Origin: Variovorax sp. PAMC26660
Lineage (GTDB): Bacteria; Pseudomonadota; Gammaproteobacteria; Burkholderiales; Burkholderiaceae_C
Direction of reading: 5' to 3'
Assembly (NCBI RefSeq): GCF_014302995.1
Contig: NZ_CP060295.1
Coordinates: forward strand, 682,001 to 746,000
Length of the DNA stretch: 64,000 nucleotides
Positions within the stretch are counted from its first letter, which is position 1, and each line of letters opens with the position of its first letter. Below, piece by piece: positions 26,799-35,111 of the stretch. The position numbers and the translations under genes were made by a program. The notes beneath the pieces are model-generated. The model saw nothing but the letters and a program-made list of their open reading frames with translations, was not told where the DNA came from and searched no databases.

Positions 26799-27989
26799 AT
26801 GCCATCGTTGCTGAAGATTTCGTCGGCCGTGCTCTTCGCGGCCCTGCAGCTTTCGCCCGGTCTGGCGCTGGCTCAATCGGCGTGCGCGTCCTCGCCCGTC
26901 TACGCCGGCCCGCCGATGCGTTCGGCGCCCGAGTCGGTATGGCGGAAAGACTTCAGCCGTTCCATCGATGGCGAACTTCCGACCGAGTTGCAAAAGACCC
27001 TCGGCGACGCGCTCGACAAGATGCTCCAGCACGTGCCCGCCGCCAGCGTGGCGGTCGCGATTCCGGGCGAAGGCATGTGGTCCGCCACGCGCGGAATGGC
27101 GAACAAGGCGTCGTCCACGCCGGTCGTTGCCGACCAGGCCTTCCAGGTCGCCAGCACGGCCAAGACCTTCACGGCGACCGTGGTGCTGCAACTCGTCGGG
27201 GAAGGCAAGCTGAAGCTCGGCGACAGCATCGACCGTTGGTTTCCCGATGCACCGAATGCGCGGCTCATCACCATCGAGCAACTGCTGCGGCACACGAACG
27301 GACTGGTGAGTTTCAACGCGCTGCCTTCGTTCGGAACGAAGTACCGCCCGCCCGCCGAGATCATCGCGCTCGGCACCGCGCAGCCGCCGCAGTTCTGCCC
27401 CGGCACGGGCTGGAGCTACACCAACACCGGCTACGCCATGCTGGGCGTGATCGTCGAGAAGATCGAAGGCATGCCGCTGTCCGAGGTGCTCGCGAAACGG
27501 CTGCTGCAGCCGCTGTCGCTTTCCCGCACGGTGATGCGCCGGCCCGGCGTCGCGCTGCCCGTGGTGGCGGGACATTCGGCTGGCCGCCCCGTCGACGATG
27601 CGCCGGACCAGTACGCCACGCCCTACGCGGCAGGCGCGCTGGCATCGACCGCGGGCGACCTCGTGCACTTCTGGCATGCGCTGCTGGCCGGACAGGTGCT
27701 GCCCACGCAGACGGTGCGCCGCATGTTCACCGACATGCCGCCGATGCTCGGCCCCTATGCCGGGAGCAATGCCTTCTACGGCATGGGCGTTCAGCTCTAC
27801 GACGTGCCCGACGGCCCCGGCCTGATGCTCGGCCACAGCGGCGGCATCGAAGGCTTCACGAGCATCGTGGCCTATGTGCCGGCCGACGACGTGTACATCG
27901 CCGTAGCGTTCAACGAGAAGAACGTGCCGGCGGAAGCGGGGCTGTGGGCGCTGCTGCGCGCCCTGCGGGCCTACCGCGTGCTGCGCTGA
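26799..27989 (+). CDS. Serine beta-lactamase-like (class C / DD-peptidase fold) hydrolase
   Basis: 396-aa exported protein with a Sec signal peptide (cleavage near ALAQ, residue 26). Active-site motifs are S119-T-A-K122, Y207-T-N209 and a C-terminal GHSGG in place of KTG. That pattern matches the beta-lactamase-related family (esterases, DD-peptidases, EstB-like), not a proven AmpC. The ATG at 26799 has a GGAGA SD. It follows the HxlR gene closely and may be cotranscribed. Its stop lies in a tetranucleotide repeat shared with the convergent OsmC gene. Confidence 0.83.
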   Translation: MPSLLKISSAVLFAALQLSPGLALAQSACASSPVYAGPPMRSAPESVWRKDFSRSIDGELPTELQKTLGDALDKMLQHVPAASVAVAIPGEGMWSATRGMANKASSTPVVADQAFQVASTAKTFTATVVLQLVGEGKLKLGDSIDRWFPDAPNARLITIEQLLRHTNGLVSFNALPSFGTKYRPPAEIIALGTAQPPQFCPGTGWSYTNTGYAMLGVIVEKIEGMPLSEVLAKRLLQPLSLSRTVMRRPGVALPVVAGHSAGRPVDDAPDQYATPYAAGALASTAGDLVHFWHALLAGQVLPTQTVRRMFTDMPPMLGPYAGSNAFYGMGVQLYDVPDGPGLMLGHSGGIEGFTSIVAYVPADDVYIAVAFNEKNVPAEAGLWALLRALRAYRVLR

Positions 27990-28007
27990 TCAATCAATCA
28001 ATCAATC
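27989..28007. repeat. Tetranucleotide repeat (ATCA)n spanning two stop codons
   Basis: Nearly five tandem ATCA units. The beta-lactamase-like gene stops on the first base of the tract (TGA 27987-27989), and the convergent OsmC gene stops inside it (28002-28004). Confidence 0.85.
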
Positions 28008-28403
28008 GGCCCAGCCGGTCTCGATCTCGGTCTTCACCTCGGTCATGAGCTTGTGGATGGGGCACTTGCCGGCCACGCGCAGCAGCTCGTCGCGCTGTGC
28101 TTCGGTGAGGTCGCCGGTCAGGCGCAGGCCGGACTTCAGGCGGTAGACGCCCTTGCGCTCCTCGCTGTCGTCGCGGTCGACCACCACCTCGATGTCTTCC
28201 ACCGGAATGCCCTTGCGGCGCGCGTAGATCAGCACCGTCAGCGCCTTGCAGGCGGCCAGCGATGCGTCGTACAGGTCGTGCGGCTCGGCGCCGCCGTCGC
28301 TGCCACCACCAGCCGGCGAGGCATCGACCGGAATCTCGTGGTTGCGGATCTTGAGGATGTGGCGCGTGCCGGTGGTGCCGTCGCGGCGAATTGAAATGCT
28401 CAT
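28002..28403 (-). CDS. OsmC-family peroxiredoxin-like protein
   Basis: 133 aa. The two conserved cysteines of OsmC proteins are visible: SLAACKALTVLIYARRK and AGKCPIHKLM. Such proteins reduce organic hydroperoxides with thiols. The start ATG at 28403 begins the conserved fold. The protein is a little shorter than classical Ohr/OsmC and closer to the YhfA-like group. It ends convergently with the beta-lactamase-like gene inside the ATCA tract and follows the GNAT gene by 28 bases. Confidence 0.87.
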   Translation of the reverse strand: MSISIRRDGTTGTRHILKIRNHEIPVDASPAGGGSDGGAEPHDLYDASLAACKALTVLIYARRKGIPVEDIEVVVDRDDSEERKGVYRLKSGLRLTGDLTEAQRDELLRVAGKCPIHKLMTEVKTEIETGWAD

Positions 28404-28431
28404 GCCGGTGTCCTTGGTGAAGGGAAAGGGT

Positions 28432-28920
28432 TCAAAGGCCGAGCGGTTTCACGTACAGGATGGTCGTGAAGCCGCTGTGCCATTCGAGATCAGGGTAGCG
28501 CCCCGCCTCGCGGTAACCGTGCGCCAGGTAGAAGCCCTGGCTGCTTTCGTTGAAGGTGTCAGTTTCGAGTCGCGCCACGTCGACGCCCGCCGCGCGCATG
28601 CCGTCTTCGGCGAAAGCCATCAGCGCGCGGGCGACGCCCTTGCGCTGGTGCGCGGTGGGCACGTGCAGCGCATGCACGAAGTCGTGTTCCCAATGCACCA
28701 TGCCGACCACTTCGCCGTCGATCTCGGCGACGAAGAACGCAGTGCCCATCTGGTCGATGTAGCCGATGGGCTCGCCGCTGTCCCGGTAGACCTGCAAGGC
28801 CTCGGGCGTGAGCTGCGGCTGCCAGGTGCTCGCGAAGCTGTCGTCGAGGATGGCCTTGACGACGTCGAAATCGGCGAATTGCCAGGGGCGGATGACGATG
28901 GGAATGGCTGTGTCTTGCAT
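28432..28920 (-). CDS. GNAT-family N-acetyltransferase
   Basis: 162 aa with the acetyl-CoA site in VHALHVPTAHQRKGVARALMAFAE (Q/R-x-x-G-x-A) and the C-terminal NESSQGFYLAHGYREAGR. Substrate unknown. The ATG at 28920 begins the first strand. It lies between the Lrp-like gene and the OsmC gene on the same strand. Confidence 0.85.
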   Translation of the reverse strand: MQDTAIPIVIRPWQFADFDVVKAILDDSFASTWQPQLTPEALQVYRDSGEPIGYIDQMGTAFFVAEIDGEVVGMVHWEHDFVHALHVPTAHQRKGVARALMAFAEDGMRAAGVDVARLETDTFNESSQGFYLAHGYREAGRYPDLEWHSGFTTILYVKPLGL

Positions 28921-28955
28921 GCGCCCGAGATGGTAGCCGCCGTGCACAGCGATCG

Positions 28956-29423
28956 TCAGCGGTCCACCGCCAGCATCAGCGTTTCCTTGATCTCTTCCAT
29001 GACCACATAGCTGTGCGACTCGGCCGCCACCGGCAGCTTCTTCAGGATGTCGCCCAGCAGGTGCCGGTACTCGCTCATGCCGCTCAGACGCGCCTTCACG
29101 AGGTAGTCGAAGCTGCCCGATACCAGGTGGCATTCGAGCACCTCGGGCATGTGCAGCAGCTCCTGCTTGACCTTGTCGAACACCTCGCCCGACTTGGCCG
29201 ACAACTTGATTTCGACGAACACCAGCAGCGTCTTGCCCAGCGCCTCGGGCGACACCCGCGCGTGGTAACCGGTGATGACGCCGTCGCGCTCCATGCGCTT
29301 GACGCGCTCCGCGCAAGGCGAGGCCGACAGGCCGATGTGCTCGGCCAGCTCGGTCATGGAGACACGGCCCTGGCGTTGCAGCAGGTCGAGGATCTTGCGG
29401 TCGATTCGGTCGAGTTCGGGCAT
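28956..29423 (-). CDS. Lrp/AsnC-family regulator (DadR/BkdR-like)
   Basis: 155 aa. The N-terminal HTH is MTELAEHIGLSASPCAERVKRME (residues 22-45); the C-terminal RAM effector domain binds amino acids (LVSGSFDYLVKARLSGMSEYRHLL). It is divergent from dadA. In pseudomonads a homologue in this position activates D-alanine catabolism in response to L-alanine, so the same role is likely. A perfect 11-bp inverted repeat lies between the two genes. Confidence 0.92.
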   Translation of the reverse strand: MPELDRIDRKILDLLQRQGRVSMTELAEHIGLSASPCAERVKRMERDGVITGYHARVSPEALGKTLLVFVEIKLSAKSGEVFDKVKQELLHMPEVLECHLVSGSFDYLVKARLSGMSEYRHLLGDILKKLPVAAESHSYVVMEEIKETLMLAVDR

Positions 29424-29457
29424 TTCACTCCGGGCGCGTCATTCGGCGATTCCTGAC

Positions 29458-29500
29458 AGTGAATTCCACCGCCAAACGCCCAAAAACAATGGAATTCACT
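29458..29500. promoter_or_regulatory. Lrp-type operator between the regulator gene and dadA
   Basis: AGTGAATTCCA (29458-29468) and TGGAATTCACT (29490-29500) are perfect complements separated by 21 bp, giving about three helical turns centre to centre. Further related A/T-rich half-sites (ATTCACATCATTCC) continue to 29530, as expected for Lrp arrays. Confidence 0.78.
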
Positions 29501-29551
29501 TCATTGTGCACCTTAGATTCACATCATTCCATTTGAATCAGCGGAAACACC

Positions 29552-30853
29552 ATGAAAGTCATCGTTCTGGGCGGCGGCGTGATCGGCACCACCACGGCTT
29601 ACTACCTTGCACGCTCCGGCGCCGAGGTCACCCTGCTCGACCGGCAGGCCGGCCCCGCCGAGGAAACCAGCTTCGGCAATGCGGGCCAGGTGTCGCCCGG
29701 CTACTCCACGCCATGGGCCGCGCCGGGCATTCCGCTGAAGGCGATCAAGTGGATGTTCCAGAAGCACGCCCCGCTGTCCATTCGCCCCGACGGCACGCTC
29801 TACCAGTTGCGCTGGATGGCCGCGATGCTGCGCAACTGCTCGCCCGAGCGCTATGCGATCAACAAGGAACGCATGATGCGCGTGGCCGAATACAGCCGCG
29901 GTTGCCTGCAGCAACTGCGCGCCGACACCGGCCTGCAGTACGAACACCGTACCGGCGGCACGTTGCAACTGTTCCGCACGCAGGCGCAGCTCGATGCGGT
30001 GCAGCGCGACATCGCGGTGCTCGAGGAATGCGGCGTGCCGTACGAGCTGCTCGACCGCGATGCGCTCGCCAGCGTCGAGCCCGCGCTGGCCGGCGCGCGC
30101 GACCGCCTCTCCGGTGGCCTTCGCCTGCCCAATGACGAAACCGGCGACTGCCACCTGTTCACGCGTGGCCTGGCCGACATCGCACGCACGCTGGGCGTGG
30201 ACTTCCGCTTCGGCCAGACCATCGACGGCCTGGAAACCGACGGCGGCCGCATCACCGGCGTGCGCACCACCACCGGCAAGATCCTCACGGCCGACCGTTA
30301 TGTGATGGCATTCGGCAGCTATTCGCGCGCCGCCATTGCCTCACTGGGTCTCGACATTCCGGTGTACCCGGTCAAGGGCTATTCGCTGACCGTGCCGCTG
30401 GTCGATGAATCGCTGGCGCCGCAATCGACCGTGCTCGACGAGACCTACAAGGTTGCGGTCACCCGTTTCGACAACCGCATCCGCGTGGGCGGCATGGCCG
30501 AACTCGGCGGCTACGACCTGCGCCTGAACCCGAACCGTCGCGCCACGCTCGAGAAGGTGGTGAGCGATCTGTTCCCGGGCGGTGATCTGCCGAACGCGAG
30601 CTTCTGGACCGGCTTGCGCCCGATGACGCCCGACAGCACGCCCATCGTCGGCGCTACGCGCTACGCCAACCTGTTCCTCAACACCGGCCACGGCACGCTG
30701 GGCTGGACCATGGCCTGCGGCTCGGGCAAGCTCATCTCCGACATGGTGATGGGCCAGCGGCCGGAGATTCGTACCGACGGGCTGGGCATGGACCGCTACG
30801 AGCAGGGCGCGTCGCACACCGCGCGCCCGAACCCTGCGACCGCGCCTGCTTGA
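29552..30853 (+). CDS. dadA: D-amino acid dehydrogenase (DadA-like)
   Basis: 433-aa membrane-associated flavoprotein that deaminates D-amino acids such as D-alanine to keto acids, feeding electrons to the respiratory chain. The FAD-binding motif [18 protein letters not shown] is at the very N-terminus, followed by [20 protein letters not shown], diagnostic of DadA. The C-terminal [14 protein letters not shown] and [12 protein letters not shown] also match. No alanine racemase (dadX) follows; instead a composite repeat lies downstream. Control by the divergent Lrp-like regulator is likely. Confidence 0.94.
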   Translation: MKVIVLGGGVIGTTTAYYLARSGAEVTLLDRQAGPAEETSFGNAGQVSPGYSTPWAAPGIPLKAIKWMFQKHAPLSIRPDGTLYQLRWMAAMLRNCSPERYAINKERMMRVAEYSRGCLQQLRADTGLQYEHRTGGTLQLFRTQAQLDAVQRDIAVLEECGVPYELLDRDALASVEPALAGARDRLSGGLRLPNDETGDCHLFTRGLADIARTLGVDFRFGQTIDGLETDGGRITGVRTTTGKILTADRYVMAFGSYSRAAIASLGLDIPVYPVKGYSLTVPLVDESLAPQSTVLDETYKVAVTRFDNRIRVGGMAELGGYDLRLNPNRRATLEKVVSDLFPGGDLPNASFWTGLRPMTPDSTPIVGATRYANLFLNTGHGTLGWTMACGSGKLISDMVMGQRPEIRTDGLGMDRYEQGASHTARPNPATAPA

Positions 30854-30896
30854 CGCTGTTTGGTCGTTCGTTGGCGCTGCTGTTCAGGGCGGCACT

Positions 30897-31119
30897 CACG
30901 CCGACACGGTGCTCTTTTTCGCGAATGTCCCCCGCTTCGCTCCTCCTTTATTTAGCTAAAAAGAGCCCCGTATCGACGTGAGCGCTCAGAGCACTGGTTG
31001 ATCGGCGATCACCAACCGCGTGCCCCTGTGCGAATGACGCCAGGTGCTCCCCGCAGCGAAATAAAGGAGGAGCGAAGCGGGGGACATTCGCGGAGGGGAG
31101 CACCTGGTGTCATTCGCAC
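30897..31119. repeat. Composite double-hairpin repeat, copy B (inverted relative to copy A)
   Basis: Hairpins 30897-30980 and 31028-31119 are the reverse complement of copy A's second and first hairpins, and the 47-bp linker is related. The 36-bp core is kept, with a TTAGC change at one end. The copy again lies between convergent genes (dadA and the Rieske oxygenase). The other bases of the 306-bp gap contain no gene. Confidence 0.85.
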
Positions 31120-31159
31120 TCGCCCTGAATGAACCCGCATCACACCGTGCAGCACCCCC

Positions 31160-32242
31160 TCAAGCAGCCTTGGCTATCGGAATGACCGCACTGCTCATGC
31201 CCCGATAGACCTCCGCCTCACCATGCTTCGCAAGCAACTGCATCAGATACTTGCGAATCAACATGCCCGGCCGATCCGACTCCATCGAATACTCGACACC
31301 CCGCCGCCGCGTATCGACCAACGCATCAGGGTCCGTCGATTCAAGAATGTCCTTGTCCTCCCGCGTGATCTCTTCGTCGAAGTCGATCAACATCTGCGCC
31401 GCGCAATCCGCCTCGGTGTCGTTGCGGAACAGCCATTGGCACAACTGCATGCGGCCATCGTCGATGGGCGTGAAGCAGTTGATGATGATGTGCCGAATGC
31501 CCGAGGGGTACTCGATGTCGAGCCGGCGCGAGAACGGCAGAAAGTAGGCGTTGCGCATGTGGCGCGTGGTGATCGCATCGGTCACGCCGCTGATCGTGTG
31601 GAACTTCACCGGGTTGTTCGCTTCGATCACCGTCTCTGCATAGAAGCCCGACTCGTTCTCGACCAGCTCGTACTTGCTCGGCTTCGGGCTCGCAGCCACA
31701 CCGAAAGTGGCGCGGTGCACAAAGCTGAAGTGCGAGTTGTCGAAAGAGTTTTCGAGCGCGCGCATCGGGCTCGTCTGCCACTCCTCGTAAAACTGGAAGA
31801 TCGTGCGATAGCCCGCGTCCTCGAACTCCGGAATCGCCGGAATGTCGGCAACGGGCTCTTCCAGCGCCACCCACGCATAGCCGTAGCGCGAAGTGCAACG
31901 GTAGGCCGTGGTGCGGTAGTCGGGCGATATCTTGCGGTCGGCCTCGTACTGCGGAATGCGGATCACCTGCCCGCTGCGGTCATAAGTCCAGCCGTGATAA
32001 CCGCACTGAATGGCGCCCTGCCCGCAGGCCTTGCCTTCGCCATCCACGCACCAGCCCTTCGAGAGCTTCGCGGTGCGGTGGCAACAGCGGTCTCGCAGCG
32101 CGGCAGGCTGGCCGTCGGCGTCGATGAAGAGAACGATGTCTTCGCCCAGCAGCGTGAAAGGCTTGGGGCCGTGGGCCAGTTCGGTCAGCGGCATGACGGC
32201 ATGCCAGAACTTGCGGAAGACGGGTTGTTGGGTAACGAGCAT
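31160..32242 (-). CDS. Rieske non-haem iron oxygenase, alpha-subunit type
   Basis: 360 aa. The Rieske ligands are C53, H55 (DRCCHR) and C80, H83 (CGYHGW). The gap between the pairs is longer than usual and holds two more Cys. The catalytic iron motif is NSFDNSHFSFVHR (D168, H171, H176). These oxygenases hydroxylate or demethylate aromatic or N-methyl substrates using a reductase partner; no reductase or beta subunit is nearby. The ATG at 32242 precedes FRKFWHAV, the usual beginning. It is divergent from a binding-protein/deaminase operon and shares a mirrored promoter with it. Confidence 0.87.
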   Translation of the reverse strand: MLVTQQPVFRKFWHAVMPLTELAHGPKPFTLLGEDIVLFIDADGQPAALRDRCCHRTAKLSKGWCVDGEGKACGQGAIQCGYHGWTYDRSGQVIRIPQYEADRKISPDYRTTAYRCTSRYGYAWVALEEPVADIPAIPEFEDAGYRTIFQFYEEWQTSPMRALENSFDNSHFSFVHRATFGVAASPKPSKYELVENESGFYAETVIEANNPVKFHTISGVTDAITTRHMRNAYFLPFSRRLDIEYPSGIRHIIINCFTPIDDGRMQLCQWLFRNDTEADCAAQMLIDFDEEITREDKDILESTDPDALVDTRRRGVEYSMESDRPGMLIRKYLMQLLAKHGEAEVYRGMSSAVIPIAKAA

Positions 32243-32281
32243 GCGCGGACTCCTTCGGTGTGCGTGTGGGGACGAACGTGA

Positions 32282-32529
32282 AAGAGCAATTTCCGACCAC
32301 GGTGCCTTCGGGATATATGTGAAGGCAAGGGGCTGAACGCTTCTACTCTGCGCCAGATGCCATGCAAATTGCGCGCCCGGATTGTGGCGCGCCCTCGCAC
32401 CCAATGCACGCACTTTCGCGCAAAGCCCAAGCGAAACGCCTTGGCATGCGTCCTGCATGGCCCCTTGCAAGAGTAGAAGCGTTCAGCAGCGCACGCACCA
32501 CCCAAGTGCGCCGCCCGGAAATTGCTCTT
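32282..32529. promoter_or_regulatory. Mirror-duplicated divergent promoter region
   Basis: Three perfect inverted pairs nest around a centre near 32408: AAGAGCAATTTCCG 32282-32295 with 32516-32529 (14 bp); GCTGAACGCTTCTACTCT 32332-32349 with 32470-32487 (18 bp); GCCATGCA 32359-32366 with 32454-32461 (8 bp). Read outward, each gene therefore has the same elements in the same order, with spacings of 9/8 and 36/28 bases. The 345-bp gap contains no gene. Confidence 0.85.
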
Positions 32530-32587
32530 GAAGCGCCTTCTGCTGCCCTGCAGGGGATTTCAAGACCCACGATTCCGAGGCCCCACC

Positions 32588-33622
32588 ATGCAACGCCGAT
32601 CCTTTCTCGCGGTCACCTCTGCCGTCGCCGCATCCCTTGCCGCTCCTTCCGTCCTGGCACAGGGCGGCAAGCTCACCCCGCTCAAGTTCACGCTCGACTT
32701 CCGCATCAACGGGCAGACCGCGCCCTTCTTCCTTGCGCAGACCAAGGGCTACTACAAGGACGAAGGCCTGGACGTGACCATCGACACCGGTGCCGGCTCG
32801 GTCGCGTCGATCACACGCATCGCCAGCGGCGTCTATCAACTGGGCCTGGGCGACATCAGCTCGCTGGTCGAGTTCAATGCGCAGAACGCGGGCACGCCGA
32901 TGGTGCAGGCCGTCTACCAGTACTACAACCGCGCACCGTTCGTGATCATCGGCCGCAAGGACCGCGGCGTGACGGGTGACTTCAAGAGCCTGCAGGGCAA
33001 GAAGGTTGCGGCAGCCGCCGTCGAATCGACCCGCCGTGCTTGGCCGATGGTGGCGCGCAAGCAAGGCATGCGCGCCGACGCCTTCCAGTGGCAGACCACC
33101 GACTTCAGCGCGCGCGACAACGTGATGGTGCGCGGCGACGTCGATGCCGCCACCTACTTCCATGACTCGGCCATCTCGCTCTTCGCGCGCATGAAGCCCG
33201 ATGAACTCTCGGTGCTCAAGTACGCGGACGCGGGCGTCAACCTCTACGGCAACGCGATCCTTGCGAGCAGCAACCTCATCGCGCAAAACCCGAAGGTGGT
33301 TGCCGCTTTCCTGCGCGCGACCAACCGCGCCATCGTCGAGACCTTTGCCAACCCTGCCCCCAGCATCGCCGCCATGCGCCAGCGCGAGCCCATCCTCGAC
33401 GAGAAGATCGAGCTTGAACGCTGGGGCGTCACGGCGCAGTATGTGGGCGCGGCGGACACGCGCGGCCACGGCCTCGGCGACATCAGGAAGCTCACGCTCG
33501 AACAGCAGGTCGACGAAGTGGCCGATGTGTTCGGCCTCAAGGTCAAGCCCGCGTCCGACGCCATCTTCAACGGCTCCATGCTCCCATCGCGCAGCGAACG
33601 AACGATCCCCACCAAGGCATGA
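32588..33622 (+). CDS. ABC transporter substrate-binding protein, NMT1/THI5-like
   Basis: 344 aa with a signal peptide (MQRRSFLAVTSAVAAS...SVLAQ). The mature protein starts PLKFTLDFRINGQTAPFFLAQTKGYYKDEGLDVTID, closely parallel to the binding protein at 11503. No ATPase or permease follows, so it either uses a transporter encoded elsewhere or acts as a sensor. Its stop overlaps the deaminase start by 4 bases, linking uptake to deamination of a nitrogenous ring, perhaps a purine or pyrimidine (inference). Confidence 0.88.
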   Translation: MQRRSFLAVTSAVAASLAAPSVLAQGGKLTPLKFTLDFRINGQTAPFFLAQTKGYYKDEGLDVTIDTGAGSVASITRIASGVYQLGLGDISSLVEFNAQNAGTPMVQAVYQYYNRAPFVIIGRKDRGVTGDFKSLQGKKVAAAAVESTRRAWPMVARKQGMRADAFQWQTTDFSARDNVMVRGDVDAATYFHDSAISLFARMKPDELSVLKYADAGVNLYGNAILASSNLIAQNPKVVAAFLRATNRAIVETFANPAPSIAAMRQREPILDEKIELERWGVTAQYVGAADTRGHGLGDIRKLTLEQQVDEVADVFGLKVKPASDAIFNGSMLPSRSERTIPTKA

Positions 33623-34140
33623 ACTCCAGCAACTCCACCACCTACCCTGAAGAAACCACGCTCGACGAACGCGACGGCCGTTATCTGCGCAAGGCCATCG
33701 TCTGGTCGCACGCAGCGCGCCGGCGCGGCAACCGGCCCTTCGGCTCGGTCATCGTCTCTGCCGCCGGCGAAGTGCTGGCCGAGGCCGGCAACAGCAACAC
33801 CGAAACCGGCGACTGCACCGCCCACGCCGAGGTCAATGCGCTGCGCGCGCTGGCCGGGCGCAAGCTCACGCGCGAAGAACTCGCGGGCGCCACGCTCTAC
33901 GCCTCGGGCGAGCCCTGCGTGATGTGCGCGGGCGCGATCTTCTGGTCGAACATCGGCCGCGTGGTGTTCGGCATCGACGCCGAGCGCCTGCGCGTGTTCC
34001 GTGGCGAGCGGCAAGACCAGCGCGATGCGGAACTGTCGTGCCGCGACGTGTTCCGCGCTTCGCCCCACCCGATCGAATGCATCGGCCCGGCGCTCATCGA
34101 CGAAGCCAGCGCCGCGCACGACGGCGCCTGGAAGGTCTGA
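33619..34140 (+). CDS. Nucleoside/nucleobase deaminase (CMP/dCMP deaminase superfamily)
   Basis: 173 aa. The zinc site is H69-A-E71 with C100-V-M-C103, the standard HAE...PCxxC pattern. Length and the NRPFGSVIV start resemble guanine deaminase-like and cytosine-deaminase-like proteins rather than TadA. The ATG at 33619 overlaps the binding-protein stop (ATGA), so the two are translationally coupled. It lies 32 bases before ureD. Probably releases ammonia from a base or related heterocycle. Confidence 0.85.
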   Translation: MNSSNSTTYPEETTLDERDGRYLRKAIVWSHAARRRGNRPFGSVIVSAAGEVLAEAGNSNTETGDCTAHAEVNALRALAGRKLTREELAGATLYASGEPCVMCAGAIFWSNIGRVVFGIDAERLRVFRGERQDQRDAELSCRDVFRASPHPIECIGPALIDEASAAHDGAWKV

Positions 34141-34172
34141 CCGACCACGAGAGCGCGCACTAGACTCGCCGC

Positions 34173-35003
34173 ATGCCCTGGCACGCCCGTCTCCACCTCG
34201 ACTACCAAAAAGAAGCCGCCCGCACCGTCGCCCGTTTCCGGCATGACGGCCCGCTGCGCATCCTGCAGAGCCTGTACCCCGAAGGCGACACCGTCTGCCA
34301 CAACGTGCTGGTGCATCCGCCAGGCGGCCTGGTGGGTGGCGACACGCTCGACATCGACATCGAGGCCGCCGACGGCAGCCACGGCCTGATCACCACGCCC
34401 GGCGCCTCGCGCTTCTACCGCTCCGAAGGCGAGCTGGCGCTGCAACGCACGCGCATCCGGCTGGCGGCTGGCGCGCGGCTCGAATGGCTGCCGCTCGAAG
34501 CGATCTGCTACAGCGGCTGCCAGGCCGAGAACCGGCTGAACATCGAAGTCGAACCCGGCGCCGAGCTGATCGGCTGGGACGTCACCGCGCTTGGCCTGCC
34601 AAATGCCAACCAACCCTTCGAGCGCGGCACCTACCTGCAGCACATCGAAGTGCCTGGCGTTTGGCTGGAGCGCGGACGCATCGACGCGGCCGACCATCGA
34701 CTGCTGCAAAGCCCGCTCGGGCTGGGCGGCCACCGCTGCATGGCATCGCTGTTCTTCGTGGCGGGCTCGCCGATGGCACGCGCGCGTCGCGACGCGCTGC
34801 TTGCCCAGGCGCGCGAACTGCTCGATGCGCACGGCCTGCAGGACAGCGCGGGCGCCACCAGCCCACATCCGGAAGTGGTGGTGCTGCGCGTGCTGACGCC
34901 CGTGGTCGAGCCGGCGATGAAACTGCTGCGGCAGGTCTGGCTGGCTTGGCGAAACGAGCTGTGGCAACTGAGCGCAGCCATGCCGCGCATCTGGGCGACC
35001 TGA
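34173..35003 (+). CDS. ureD: Urease accessory protein UreD
   Basis: 276 aa. Family blocks are HPPGGLVGGDTLDIDI, TTPGASRFYRS, EAICYSGCQ (equivalent to the usual E-ifF-GR stretch) and FERGTYLQHIEV. UreD helps insert nickel into urease as part of the UreDFG complex. It is isolated: ureABC, ureE, ureF and ureG are not in the window, and the next gene is unrelated. It may act with a urease operon elsewhere, or be left from a rearranged cluster. The ATG at 34173 has no clear SD. Confidence 0.88.
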   Translation: MPWHARLHLDYQKEAARTVARFRHDGPLRILQSLYPEGDTVCHNVLVHPPGGLVGGDTLDIDIEAADGSHGLITTPGASRFYRSEGELALQRTRIRLAAGARLEWLPLEAICYSGCQAENRLNIEVEPGAELIGWDVTALGLPNANQPFERGTYLQHIEVPGVWLERGRIDAADHRLLQSPLGLGGHRCMASLFFVAGSPMARARRDALLAQARELLDAHGLQDSAGATSPHPEVVVLRVLTPVVEPAMKLLRQVWLAWRNELWQLSAAMPRIWAT

Positions 35004-35111
35004 GCGCCCTGGTCCCCCGCCCCGGGGACGAATTTGTAGCCGCTGTCTGACGGACAGCCGCGCCGCAAAGGCGCACGCTGCCTCTTCCCTGCTGGACAAC
35101 AAGGAACGGCC

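Noticed and set aside
26799..27989. AmpC-type beta-lactamase resistance gene
   Set aside because: SxxK and YxN are present, but HSGG replaces KTG and no ampR is adjacent; an esterase or peptidase is as likely.
32454..32475. Sigma-54 promoter (TGG...TTGCA) in the mirrored promoter
   Set aside because: The GG and GC are only six bases apart instead of ten, and the mirror half lacks the match.
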